Positions 27,315 to 35,041 of a stretch of 64,000 bases of DNA are shown here, piece by piece. Position 1 is the first letter of the stretch, and every line of letters starts with the position of its first letter. The position numbers and the translations under genes were made by a program. The DNA comes from Geodermatophilaceae bacterium URHB0062 (GTDB lineage: Bacteria > Actinomycetota > Actinomycetes > Mycobacteriales > Geodermatophilaceae). The notes under the pieces are model-generated. The model searched no databases. It had not been told where the DNA came from and saw only the letters and a program-made list of their open reading frames with translations. Location: assembly GCA_000620185.1 (NCBI GenBank), contig KK211088.1:264498-328497 (forward strand), read 5' to 3'.

Positions 27315-27806
27315 CTAGCGAAGTGGCGCGAGGAGCTGCTTCTCGACCGCGGGATCCGCGCCCGTGATGAGGACGGCGTGGACGTCGCACGGGGGTTTCA
27401 CCGAGGGCTCCCGCCACAGGAGGACCAGCAGCGGCGCCTCCTGGGCGTGGCCGCGCAGCACCTCGGCCTCGGCCCCGTGCGCGAGCGTCATGGAGCCGGC
27501 CGGACTGAGGTCGTCGTACGGCTCGGTCAGGTCGTCGACGTAACCCCCCGCCGAGGTTTCCACCGTGACGCCGTCCCCCGCCCACATGGCGTGCACTCCC
27601 AGCAGCGTCGGGCTGAACGGCACCAGTTCGCGGTGGGTCTGCTCGATCCCTAGCGACGGCGGCGGCGACCACGCGACGTCGGGGCACGTTTCCTTGGCGG
27701 CCGGCCGGGCGGTGGGCGCGGCGGAATCCGCTCCTGCCGCCGCCCCGCCACAGCCGGCCAGGAACAGCAGCGCCAGCACGGCGGCCACCGCGCCGAGACG
27801 ACTCAC
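27315..27806 (-). CDS. Putative lipoprotein of unknown function
   Basis: The 163-residue product opens with a signal peptide ending in a lipobox LAGC at about residues 18-21, followed by an Ala/Gly-rich linker and a globular part (about 50-163) with two cysteines (KETCPDVAW and PPCDVHAVLITG) that may form a disulfide outside the cell. The family is not recognised. GTG 27806 overlaps the preceding stop by four bases. It closes the eight-gene operon and may be an envelope subunit serving the GH99-like enzyme. Confidence 0.65.
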   Translation of the reverse strand: MSRLGAVAAVLALLFLAGCGGAAAGADSAAPTARPAAKETCPDVAWSPPPSLGIEQTHRELVPFSPTLLGVHAMWAGDGVTVETSAGGYVDDLTEPYDDLSPAGSMTLAHGAEAEVLRGHAQEAPLLVLLWREPSVKPPCDVHAVLITGADPAVEKQLLAPLR

Positions 27807-28951
27807 GACAACTGCTCCCGGCGGTGCCGCACCCCCAGGACCGTGACGACCAGCACGAAGGTGAGCACCACGGACGCCGTCACGATGGCCCGGCCAAAGG
27901 CCCCGTCGGGCGCCTGCGCCGGAACGGGCACCCGTGCCTGTTCCGGCGGGGGCGCGCCGGTCAACTCGCCGAGGACGTCGAGATACCGGGTGCGGAAGGT
28001 CGTACTGGGCTCGATGTGGGTGTTCTCGCTGTACTCGTTCCACGAGATCACCCCCAGCGCGTCCGGGCTGGAGGCAGTGGCCGCCTTCCAGGACTCCCGC
28101 AGCGTGTCGCCGTCGCGGCGGTCCACGACGCTGCGACCACCGACGTCGCGGGCGTCGAAGCCGGGCGCCACCGGCGCGACCCACAGACCGCAGCGCGCAT
28201 GGACGGCGTCCGACATCGCCTGCAGCTTGTCGCGGTAGTGCGGGGTCTCCTCCGGATCCGCCGACGACCAGTAGTAGAGGTTGCCCTGCACGACCGGGGC
28301 CACCCGCTCGTAGCCCGCCACGCTCTTCTCCGTGCCGAGCAGCAGCAGCCGCGAGGCGACGGGTGCGGCGATCGACCGCAGCTCCTCCTCCGAGTAGAGC
28401 CAGGTGCCCGAGAGCGCGACCACCGGCCGGGGCCCGAGCAGCTGGAACACCGGGTCGTCGCCGTAGGCGTCGGCGAACTGCTCGAGGTCATGCCGCACCT
28501 GCGCGACGGGCAACGGATCCCGGTTGAAGTCCTGCGCCTGGTAGGTGAGCGCGAGCTGCAGGCCGGCGTCGTGCGCGACGTTGCGCAGCTGCGCCAGCCT
28601 GCTGTTGAGCGTGTCGGTGCTCCGCCAGCCCACGATGAACCCGTCGATTCCCGCTGCACGCGCCTGTTCGGCCTGCGTGCGCATCACGCTGATCTGATCG
28701 CTGGAGTACCGCGCGACGGCCGGATAGTCCTTCTTGGCGCGGTTCCAGGACGAGGCGTTGAACCAGATGTAGAAGTGCGCCAGCACCGGGACGTCGCCGG
28801 TCGCACTCGCCGGCCTCGCCGCGCACGTCGTCCCGCCCTGGACGTCCGCCGCGGCCACCGGACCCGACCCCAGCATGCTCGCGGCCAGGAGCGCCAGCAC
28901 GGCCCCTACCCTCACCATCAGCCGGGCGGCACCCGGCGATCGGCGCCTCAT
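27803..28951 (-). CDS. Secreted membrane-anchored GH99/GH71-like glycoside hydrolase
   Basis: A signal peptide (residues 1-35) is followed by a TIM-barrel-like domain beginning VPVLAHFYIWFNASSWNRAKKDYP, then GIDGFIVGWRST, and near the end GVISWNEYSENTHIEPS. Such a W-N-E motif near the C-terminal strand is typical of GH99 endo-mannosidase-like and GH71 proteins. A final hydrophobic helix (about 345-372) anchors it to the membrane facing outward. Substrate is inferred to be an alpha-linked glycan, perhaps mannan, because a GT39-type transferase is in the same operon. The ATG at 28951 overlaps the previous stop (ATGA) and has GGGGGGCGGG upstream. Confidence 0.72.
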   Translation of the reverse strand: MRRRSPGAARLMVRVGAVLALLAASMLGSGPVAAADVQGGTTCAARPASATGDVPVLAHFYIWFNASSWNRAKKDYPAVARYSSDQISVMRTQAEQARAAGIDGFIVGWRSTDTLNSRLAQLRNVAHDAGLQLALTYQAQDFNRDPLPVAQVRHDLEQFADAYGDDPVFQLLGPRPVVALSGTWLYSEEELRSIAAPVASRLLLLGTEKSVAGYERVAPVVQGNLYYWSSADPEETPHYRDKLQAMSDAVHARCGLWVAPVAPGFDARDVGGRSVVDRRDGDTLRESWKAATASSPDALGVISWNEYSENTHIEPSTTFRTRYLDVLGELTGAPPPEQARVPVPAQAPDGAFGRAIVTASVVLTFVLVVTVLGVRHRREQLS

Positions 28952-30060
28952 CCCGCCCCCCGCTCGCCGACGACCGACGACGACTCCGGCAGCAGCACGG
29001 GAGGAGGCGGGGAGCGGAACGCGCCGGGCCGCAGACCGAGCCGGCGGCGGTGCCGGTGAACGGCGGGCCGAGGGCCGCGGCGGATCGCCCCGACCCAGGC
29101 CAGGCCACCCGCGAAGAGGACGACGATGCCGACGACGCTCAGGATGTCCAGCCAGCTGTAGAACGCCAGCTGGATGTCCTGCGTCCGCGAGATGGCCAGC
29201 GGACGCGACATGCGCGGCCCGGGGCCGACCGAGGTCAGGGTGTACTGCCCCCGCGGCAGCGCCGGGATCGTCAGCGTGCCGTCGCCGCCGAGGGAGAACC
29301 GCTGACTGTTCCCGTCGGGGTACTCGAGGTCGACCGATCCGCGCTGCGGAAAGGCGAAGAAGGCGTCGTGCATGTGCACGGTCATCGAGAAGAACAGCAG
29401 CTCGACGTCGACGTCCCGCTGTTCGGCGGGGACGAACCGCTGCTGCGACGCGTTCACGACGTTCGAGCCCGCGAACTGGATCTCCTGCACGCTCCACGCC
29501 AGGTCGCGGATCCGCGGGGCCCCACTCCCCCCGACGACCCGGTTGCCCTGCAGCCAAGCGCCCCCGGCCGCCGGCACGCGCACGACCTCGCCCGTCTCGC
29601 TCTTCACCACGACCGTGTCGATCGTCGCCCCGTCCAGCTGGCCCCCCGCCGTGTCCGCGAAGTGGAAGCGCACGAAGTAGTCCACGTCGACGGCGATCTG
29701 CACCTTCCGGTCCGAGGCGTAGATCCGGGCCGGGCGCACGACGACGGGCGCCCCGCCGATCGCGAGTTGGGCCTTCTCCACCAACGTGATGCGATCGGCC
29801 AGGTCCGGCCCGCTCCCCGTGGGCATGCGGGCCCTCCCGGCGGCGTCGGTGTACGCGGTGACGCCGTCCAGGGTGACCGGGAACCCGGCCACGGCCGGCA
29901 CGGTGACGACACTGACCGGTCCGGGCAGCGCCGACGGCGCCGCCGCCGGCCGCAGCACGGTGCCGTTCCCCGGCGGCGTCAGCACCACGCCCAGCACGCC
30001 GGCCGCCAGCACGAGGACGCCGACGAGGCGGGCACCCCGCCGGCGCGCCGTCCCGCTCAC
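28948..30060 (-). CDS. Membrane-anchored beta-rich protein of unknown function
   Basis: The 370-residue protein has an N-terminal hydrophobic segment (about residues 12-30), a long beta-rich extracytoplasmic region, a transthyretin-like stretch (LTIPALPRGQYTLTSVGPG) that resembles carboxypeptidase-regulatory or Ig-like folds, and a second membrane helix near residues 300-322 followed by a basic cytoplasmic tail. No enzyme motif is visible, so it may bind or scaffold a surface ligand. GTG 30060 overlaps the phosphoesterase stop (GTGA). The longer open frame to 30501 is a shadow of that gene. Confidence 0.6.
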   Translation of the reverse strand: MSGTARRRGARLVGVLVLAAGVLGVVLTPPGNGTVLRPAAAPSALPGPVSVVTVPAVAGFPVTLDGVTAYTDAAGRARMPTGSGPDLADRITLVEKAQLAIGGAPVVVRPARIYASDRKVQIAVDVDYFVRFHFADTAGGQLDGATIDTVVVKSETGEVVRVPAAGGAWLQGNRVVGGSGAPRIRDLAWSVQEIQFAGSNVVNASQQRFVPAEQRDVDVELLFFSMTVHMHDAFFAFPQRGSVDLEYPDGNSQRFSLGGDGTLTIPALPRGQYTLTSVGPGPRMSRPLAISRTQDIQLAFYSWLDILSVVGIVVLFAGGLAWVGAIRRGPRPAVHRHRRRLGLRPGAFRSPPPPVLLPESSSVVGERGAG

Positions 30061-31436
30061 GACCGCACTCCCTTCCGACGCAGGCGGGACGCCGACGACC
30101 GCAACGGAGCGAGCAGAAAGGGCACGAGCAGCGACACCGCGACGCCGTACGAGGCGTACACCGTCGCCGCCGGTGTGTCCGCTGGCTCCGGTGGCACGCG
30201 GCTGCGGCCCAGGAGCACCGGCTCCCGCGGACCGGCGGAGAAGTCGAACGCCGAGGTGATGTCGTTCGCCGCCCGGTCGCGGGACGCCAGCGGCTCCACA
30301 CCCCAGTTGTTCTCGATGAACTTCAGCTCCGACGTGAAGTCCAGCGTCGTGTGGTCGACGTGGCCCTTCCTCGCATACGGGCTGACCAGCAGCGCGGGGC
30401 TGCGGAACCCGTAGCCGAACCGGTCCACCTTCGGCGGCGCGACATGGTCGTACCAGCCGCCCCAGTCGTCGTAGGTCCACATGAAGGCCGAGGAGTCCCA
30501 CGAGGGGCTCGTCATCAGCGCGCTGACCAGCGACCGGACGAACCGCTCACCCGCCTCGATGCTGCCCGGCGGGTGCTCGCTGGCGCCGAACGGCACCATG
30601 AAACTCACGGCGGGCAAGGTGCCGGCGGCCGCGTCCTTGTAGTACTCGCTCATGTCGACGATCCGGCTGTTGAGGGCGGGGTCGTCGAGGAAGCGGTTGA
30701 AGCTGAGCAGCGGCACCCAGACCAGCTGCGCCGACGCCTCCGCGATACCGGTCGTGGCGGTCCGGAAATTGACGTTCGGTCGGTAGTTCTGCACGTAGAA
30801 CTTCCACGACACCCCGGCCTTCTGCAGCCGGTCGAAAATGGTCGTCAGGTGGTCGAACCCGCCGGGCAGCAGCCGGTCGGCATCCGGATTTCCGGCCTGC
30901 GCCGTCGTCCAGAAGAAATGGTTGTTGACGCTGCCGGTCGCTGCCGACGTGAACAGCCGGTCGAAGAGCACGTAGTTGTCGGCGACGTTCCAGTAGAACG
31001 GCAGGTCCCGGTCGTCGTAGTGGCCCATGGCCCGGGTGCCGACGGTGGGCTGGTCGGCGAAGACGGAGACGAAGCCGTCCATCTTGCCGCCGTCGTACTC
31101 CGCGTCGAAGACGTCGGAGTTGTGCCCCATGTCGGTGATCGCCTGCTCCTCCAGGTGGTAGGGCCGCACGCAGTCGCTCGCCGGCTCGTGCACCGGATCG
31201 ACCGGCATGCAGGTGCCCTTCGGGATCCCGTCGGCGCCGGGATAGGTGCCGAAGTAGTTGTCGAAGGAGTGGTTCTCCTGCATCAGCACCAGGAAGTGCT
31301 TGATCGGGGTCGCCGTGGGCAGGTCCTGCGCGGAATCGGGCGGTGCCGGCGGCGCCGCCGCGGCCGGTGCGGCGACGGCACCGGGGCCGATCGCCAGCGC
31401 CAGGGCGCCCACGGCAGCGGCGAGCCGGCGCCTCAC
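30057..31436 (-). CDS. Secreted phosphoesterase (phospholipase C / acid phosphatase AcpA family)
   Basis: After a signal peptide (residues 1-28), the phosphoesterase domain has IKHFLVLMQENHSFDNYFGTYPGADG, where Glu-Asn binds metal, then MGHYDDRDLPFYWNVADNYVLFDRLF, FGASEHPPGS and the C-terminal TYDDWGGWYDHVAPP metal residues. These are complete for the family, which includes phospholipase C and AcpA acid phosphatase. A C-terminal hydrophobic stretch (about 425-445) followed by arginines tethers it to the membrane. The substrate (phospholipid, teichoic or sugar phosphate) is unknown. GTG 31436 overlaps the transferase stop. Confidence 0.82.
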   Translation of the reverse strand: MRRRLAAAVGALALAIGPGAVAAPAAAAPPAPPDSAQDLPTATPIKHFLVLMQENHSFDNYFGTYPGADGIPKGTCMPVDPVHEPASDCVRPYHLEEQAITDMGHNSDVFDAEYDGGKMDGFVSVFADQPTVGTRAMGHYDDRDLPFYWNVADNYVLFDRLFTSAATGSVNNHFFWTTAQAGNPDADRLLPGGFDHLTTIFDRLQKAGVSWKFYVQNYRPNVNFRTATTGIAEASAQLVWVPLLSFNRFLDDPALNSRIVDMSEYYKDAAAGTLPAVSFMVPFGASEHPPGSIEAGERFVRSLVSALMTSPSWDSSAFMWTYDDWGGWYDHVAPPKVDRFGYGFRSPALLVSPYARKGHVDHTTLDFTSELKFIENNWGVEPLASRDRAANDITSAFDFSAGPREPVLLGRSRVPPEPADTPAATVYASYGVAVSLLVPFLLAPLRSSASRLRRKGVRS

Positions 31437-33079
31437 GACCGGACCTCGTAGATGGTGATGACAGGTTCGCGCACGGGCCCCTCGTCAGTGGTCGCGGTGA
31501 TGAACTCCTGGTGCACGACGCGGCCGTGGTACCGCTCCGCGAAGGAGAGCAGCCGGCGGGAGAAGAACGACGACCGGCCGGCCGAGAACGAGTCCCAGAC
31601 CAGGTACTGCACGTTCCCCTGCCGGATCTGGAGATCGGGATTGATCACCGGCTCGTAGACCGGGTTGCGGTACAGCGGGTTGGGGCTGACCGACAGCGCC
31701 CGCACCTTGTGGCCGCCGTAGAACTGCAGGATGTTGGCCATCGACGGGCCGAGGGCCAGCAGCTCGGCACCGACCGGCAGGTTCGCGTCGATCCACTCCC
31801 CGGCCTCTCGGCCACCCGGCACACCACCGGTGCCGGCCAGGAAGCTCGACCCCCCGGAGTCGGGCTGCACCCGGTTCCACGACGTGACGGCCAGGCTCGC
31901 CACCAGCAGCACCGCCACGGCCGCACGCAGCCCCGCGGTGGTGACCGTCCGCGCGGCCACCCGCCACCGCACCTGCGGCAGCGGCACGCTCACGACCACC
32001 ATCGCGGCCAGCACCGCCACGGGCACCGCGATGGGCAGCAGGTACTGGAAACCCTTGACCGCCCACACCTCGAAGAACAGGCACGGCACGGTGATCCAGG
32101 CGAGCAGGAGGTGCTCCGACCAGGTGAGCACCCGGCGCATCAGCACGATCCCCACGACCGCCACCGCGACGACGCCTAGGCCCAGCGCCGGCGGCACCGC
32201 CTGGAGGTAGAACCACCAGGTGTGGTTGGGACGCCGCAGCAGCTGCCACGTCAGGAAGGCGCCACCGGTCGACGTGTGACCGGCCAGCTTCAGCGAGATC
32301 GGGTACGGCAGCACCGTCAGGACGAGGACGGCGACGGCCAGTGCGGCCTGGCCCAGCCGCAGCCGGGTCTTCCGCGTGAGGGCGAAGAACGCGTAGATCC
32401 CGCCCGCCAGCAGGATCGCCGTCTCCTTGGTGAGCGTGGACAGGCCGAGCGCGACGGCGGAGGCGTACAGCCAGGTGGCCCGGTCGGTCTGGACGTACCG
32501 GATGAGCAGGTACAGCGCGAGCGCCGCGAAGAACGCCATCGGGGTGTCCAGCAGGATCTGCCTGCTGACGACCACGGTGTAGGGCATGACGCCGACGAGC
32601 AGCGCGGCCAGCGTCCCGACCCGCCGTCCGTAGAGCCGCGCACCGATCGCATAGGTGAGCCAGACCGTCCCCATGCCGAAAGCCACGGCCAGCAGGCGTC
32701 CGCCGAGCGTGGTGACGCCGAAGGCCCGGTACTCCAGCGAGAGCAGCGACTGGAACAGCAGCGGGTGGGCCCGGAACACCGGGAAGAACGGCAGGAAGGC
32801 CGGGTCGCGGGCCAGCGACGCCGCCTGACCGGCGTAGACGGCCTCGTCGCTGTTCACGCCCAGGGCGTCGACCGCCCACAGCCGCAGCATCAGCGACGGG
32901 ACGGCGACCACGATCGCCCACCCGATGTACCGGCGCGTGGACCGTCGGCGCAGCGTGGTAACCCACCCGCCGACCGCGCCGCCCGCGGCCGCCTCCTCCC
33001 GGCGTCCGCCCGGCCCGGCCACGTCCGGCCGGGCGCGGGCACCCCCCAGGTTCGAACCGTCCCCCCGTGTCGTCGTCAT
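31433..33079 (-). CDS. GT39/ArnT-like membrane glycosyltransferase
   Basis: The 548-residue protein has a basic N-terminal tail, about ten membrane helices, and in the first outer loop NSDEAVYAGQAASLARDP, the acidic D-E catalytic position of the PMT/ArnT (GT-C) superfamily. A soluble C-terminal domain of about 130 residues follows (from VTSWNRVQP). These enzymes transfer a sugar from polyprenyl phosphate to proteins or lipids on the outer membrane face. The DPM-like fusion at 35041 in the same operon could supply polyprenyl-phosphate sugar. ATG 33079 is used; the end overlaps the next gene by four bases. Confidence 0.8.
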   Translation of the reverse strand: MTTTRGDGSNLGGARARPDVAGPGGRREEAAAGGAVGGWVTTLRRRSTRRYIGWAIVVAVPSLMLRLWAVDALGVNSDEAVYAGQAASLARDPAFLPFFPVFRAHPLLFQSLLSLEYRAFGVTTLGGRLLAVAFGMGTVWLTYAIGARLYGRRVGTLAALLVGVMPYTVVVSRQILLDTPMAFFAALALYLLIRYVQTDRATWLYASAVALGLSTLTKETAILLAGGIYAFFALTRKTRLRLGQAALAVAVLVLTVLPYPISLKLAGHTSTGGAFLTWQLLRRPNHTWWFYLQAVPPALGLGVVAVAVVGIVLMRRVLTWSEHLLLAWITVPCLFFEVWAVKGFQYLLPIAVPVAVLAAMVVVSVPLPQVRWRVAARTVTTAGLRAAVAVLLVASLAVTSWNRVQPDSGGSSFLAGTGGVPGGREAGEWIDANLPVGAELLALGPSMANILQFYGGHKVRALSVSPNPLYRNPVYEPVINPDLQIRQGNVQYLVWDSFSAGRSSFFSRRLLSFAERYHGRVVHQEFITATTDEGPVREPVITIYEVRS

Positions 33080-33134
33080 GCAGCGGTGCCCTTCCTCGAA
33101 TGACCGATGTGCGGATCGGAGCGGCGTCCGTGCC

Positions 33135-34544
33135 TCAGTGGCAGCTGCCGGTGCCCGAGTCGGAGTACGGCGTGCTGGGATCGGCGACGAAGCTCCAGTC
33201 GTAGGACCCCGCGTGCAGGGTCAGCTTCGCGACGCCGAATGCCTTCGACTTCCGGATCTGGGAGTTGGCCGCGACGGTGCCGAAGCCGCTGAAGTTGGCG
33301 CCGCCGGTGCCGACGACGAACTCCCGGATGCCGTTCGCGTCCGCCTGGCCCGCGGGGTTCTGCGGGGCGAACCGCTCGTACGCGTGCGAGTGGCCGGCCA
33401 CGTACAGGTCGACGCCCGCCGCGTACATGTCGTCGATCAGCGGCGCGATGTCCGGCGACGCGAACGAGTTCGAGCTCCAGCGGGGCCGGTGGCCGAACAC
33501 CAGCGTGCACCGGTTCGGATGCGCGGCCAGATCGGCCTCCAGCCACTTGTCCTGCGGCGAACCGGCCGCGCAGCCCGCTCCCCCGTTGATGCGGGTGCAC
33601 TCGGCGTTGATGTTCACGATGTGCCAGCTGCCGACGTCGAAGGAGTAGTAGCCGTTGCACGCCTTCGTGCACCCGGGCTGCAGCGGGGTGGCGAGGTTGC
33701 CGAAGTAGCCGAAGTACCCGGCGGCCCCCGACGTCCCGTAGTCGTGGTTGCCCACCGTCGGCCGGGTCCGCGCCTTGTACTGACCCCAGGAGGGGCCGTA
33801 CGACGCGGTGTAGGCGGCCGGGGAACCCGAGTTGTACTGGCTGTCGCCGAGGTTGAGCACCGCGGCGGGGTCGACCTGGCCGATCAGCGCGGCGGTCGCC
33901 TTCATGTGGCAGTACCCCGGCGTGCCCGACCCGCCGTTGTAGTTGGGGTCGTCCGTGGCGCAGGCGACGTCGCCGCCGACCACCACGACGGGGTCGGTGC
34001 TGGTCTCCACGACCAGCTGGGGCGGGTTGGCCGCCTGCCGCGAGTCGAACAACCGGGCGGCGGTCGTGCCCGTGGTCAGCGCGAAGGAGTAGGTGCCGTT
34101 ACCGGTCACCTTCGCGCTGACGTCGACCGACGCCCACGCACCCGCCGTCAGCGCGCCCGTCGTGCCGAGCTGCGCGCCGATCGCCGGGGCGTTGCCGTAG
34201 GTGATCCCGCCCTCGGTCCAGCCGGTGTCCGCCACCGTCGAGACCTTGACCGCCGTCGTCCCGGTCGAGCGGCTGAAGATCCGCAGCGTCGCGCTGCTGA
34301 TCGATCCACTGACGCCGGAGACGGTGAACTTCAGGTAGCCGTTGGTCACCGGCGAGGCGTCGGCCTGCACCGACGTGGCGGTGCCGTAGTTGGTGGCCGG
34401 CAGGTCCTGGCGGACGTAGGAGTCGTCGGACGCCGTGAACGTCGAGGTGGCAGCGGCGGCATCCTCGGCTGTCCCCGAGACCAGGGCCGCCGCGACGACC
34501 GCCACGGCCGCGGCGCCCGCGAACACCCGGTGGAGTGTCCTCAT
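33135..34544 (-). CDS. Secreted metallophosphoesterase with N-terminal DNRLRE beta domain
   Basis: A signal peptide (about residues 1-32) is followed by a DNRLRE/CBM96-like beta domain (about 35-185: DDSYVRQDLPATNYGTATSVQ, YLKFTVSGVSGSISSATLRI). A calcineurin-like phosphoesterase follows, with GDVAC, LNLGDSQY, GNHDYG, FGHRPRW and GHSHAYERF in order, all five metal and catalytic blocks. It resembles purple-acid-phosphatase-like secreted enzymes. ATG 34544 overlaps the stop of the upstream lipoprotein by one base. A gap of 55 bases separates it from the GT39 gene, the only sizeable gap in the operon. Confidence 0.85.
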   Translation of the reverse strand: MRTLHRVFAGAAAVAVVAAALVSGTAEDAAAATSTFTASDDSYVRQDLPATNYGTATSVQADASPVTNGYLKFTVSGVSGSISSATLRIFSRSTGTTAVKVSTVADTGWTEGGITYGNAPAIGAQLGTTGALTAGAWASVDVSAKVTGNGTYSFALTTGTTAARLFDSRQAANPPQLVVETSTDPVVVVGGDVACATDDPNYNGGSGTPGYCHMKATAALIGQVDPAAVLNLGDSQYNSGSPAAYTASYGPSWGQYKARTRPTVGNHDYGTSGAAGYFGYFGNLATPLQPGCTKACNGYYSFDVGSWHIVNINAECTRINGGAGCAAGSPQDKWLEADLAAHPNRCTLVFGHRPRWSSNSFASPDIAPLIDDMYAAGVDLYVAGHSHAYERFAPQNPAGQADANGIREFVVGTGGANFSGFGTVAANSQIRKSKAFGVAKLTLHAGSYDWSFVADPSTPYSDSGTGSCH

Positions 34545-35041
34545 CAGTTCACGCTCCCGTTCGGGGCCTCGAGGATCTCCTCGAGTTCGTCCTCGGCCGC
34601 CGCCCGCGCGGCGGCGCCGGCAGCCAGCGACGTCCTCGCGCCGGCCAGGTCACCGGCCAGGCACTGCTGCGCGCCGGTGCGGAGCTGCGCCACGCCGGCC
34701 ACGACCTGGGCGTCGAGCGCCTTCTTCGGCGTGGGCAGTGCGGCGAGCATCGCGTCGGCCGCCTGCTGCAGCGCCGAGCAGCCGGCCGTCGCCCCGGGCA
34801 CGGCCGCGACCTGCGCGTTCGCCTGCGCCAGCGCGTCGTTCACCGCGATCCGCTCGGGCTCGTGCCGCTTGAGCCACTGCTGGACGGAGGGGTTCGTGGC
34901 CACCATGTCGCTCGGCGGACCGGGCGGGGCACCCGGGGCGGCCTCCGCGGTCGTGGCGCAGCCTGCGGTCAGCAGACCGGCGAGCAGGAGGCCCGCCATC
35001 GCACCGCCCCGCGGGCCGGATCGGCGCATCGTCCCGGCCAT
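34544..35041 (-). CDS. Putative helical lipoprotein
   Basis: A 165-residue protein with signal peptide and lipobox LLTAGC (Cys about 28), then a proline-rich linker and an almost entirely helical, Ala-rich body containing two cysteines. No catalytic motif is seen and no family is recognised. ATG 35041 shares one base with the TGA of the upstream fusion gene (TGATG), and its own stop does the same with the next gene, so translation of the three is coupled. It may be a structural partner for the secreted phosphoesterase encoded next. Confidence 0.65.
   Translation of the reverse strand: MAGTMRRSGPRGGAMAGLLLAGLLTAGCATTAEAAPGAPPGPPSDMVATNPSVQQWLKRHEPERIAVNDALAQANAQVAAVPGATAGCSALQQAADAMLAALPTPKKALDAQVVAGVAQLRTGAQQCLAGDLAGARTSLAAGAAARAAAEDELEEILEAPNGSVN

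Noticed and set aside
27803-30301. An 832-residue single protein
   Set aside because: The first 450 residues are Arg-rich shadow of the membrane protein gene in another frame; the hydrolase begins at ATG 28951 with its own signal peptide.
33035-33065. A T-loop-like GGTTCGAAC as part of a tRNA, possibly tRNA-Sec
   Set aside because: It lies at the 5' end of the GT39 gene, and no acceptor or anticodon stems could be formed around it.
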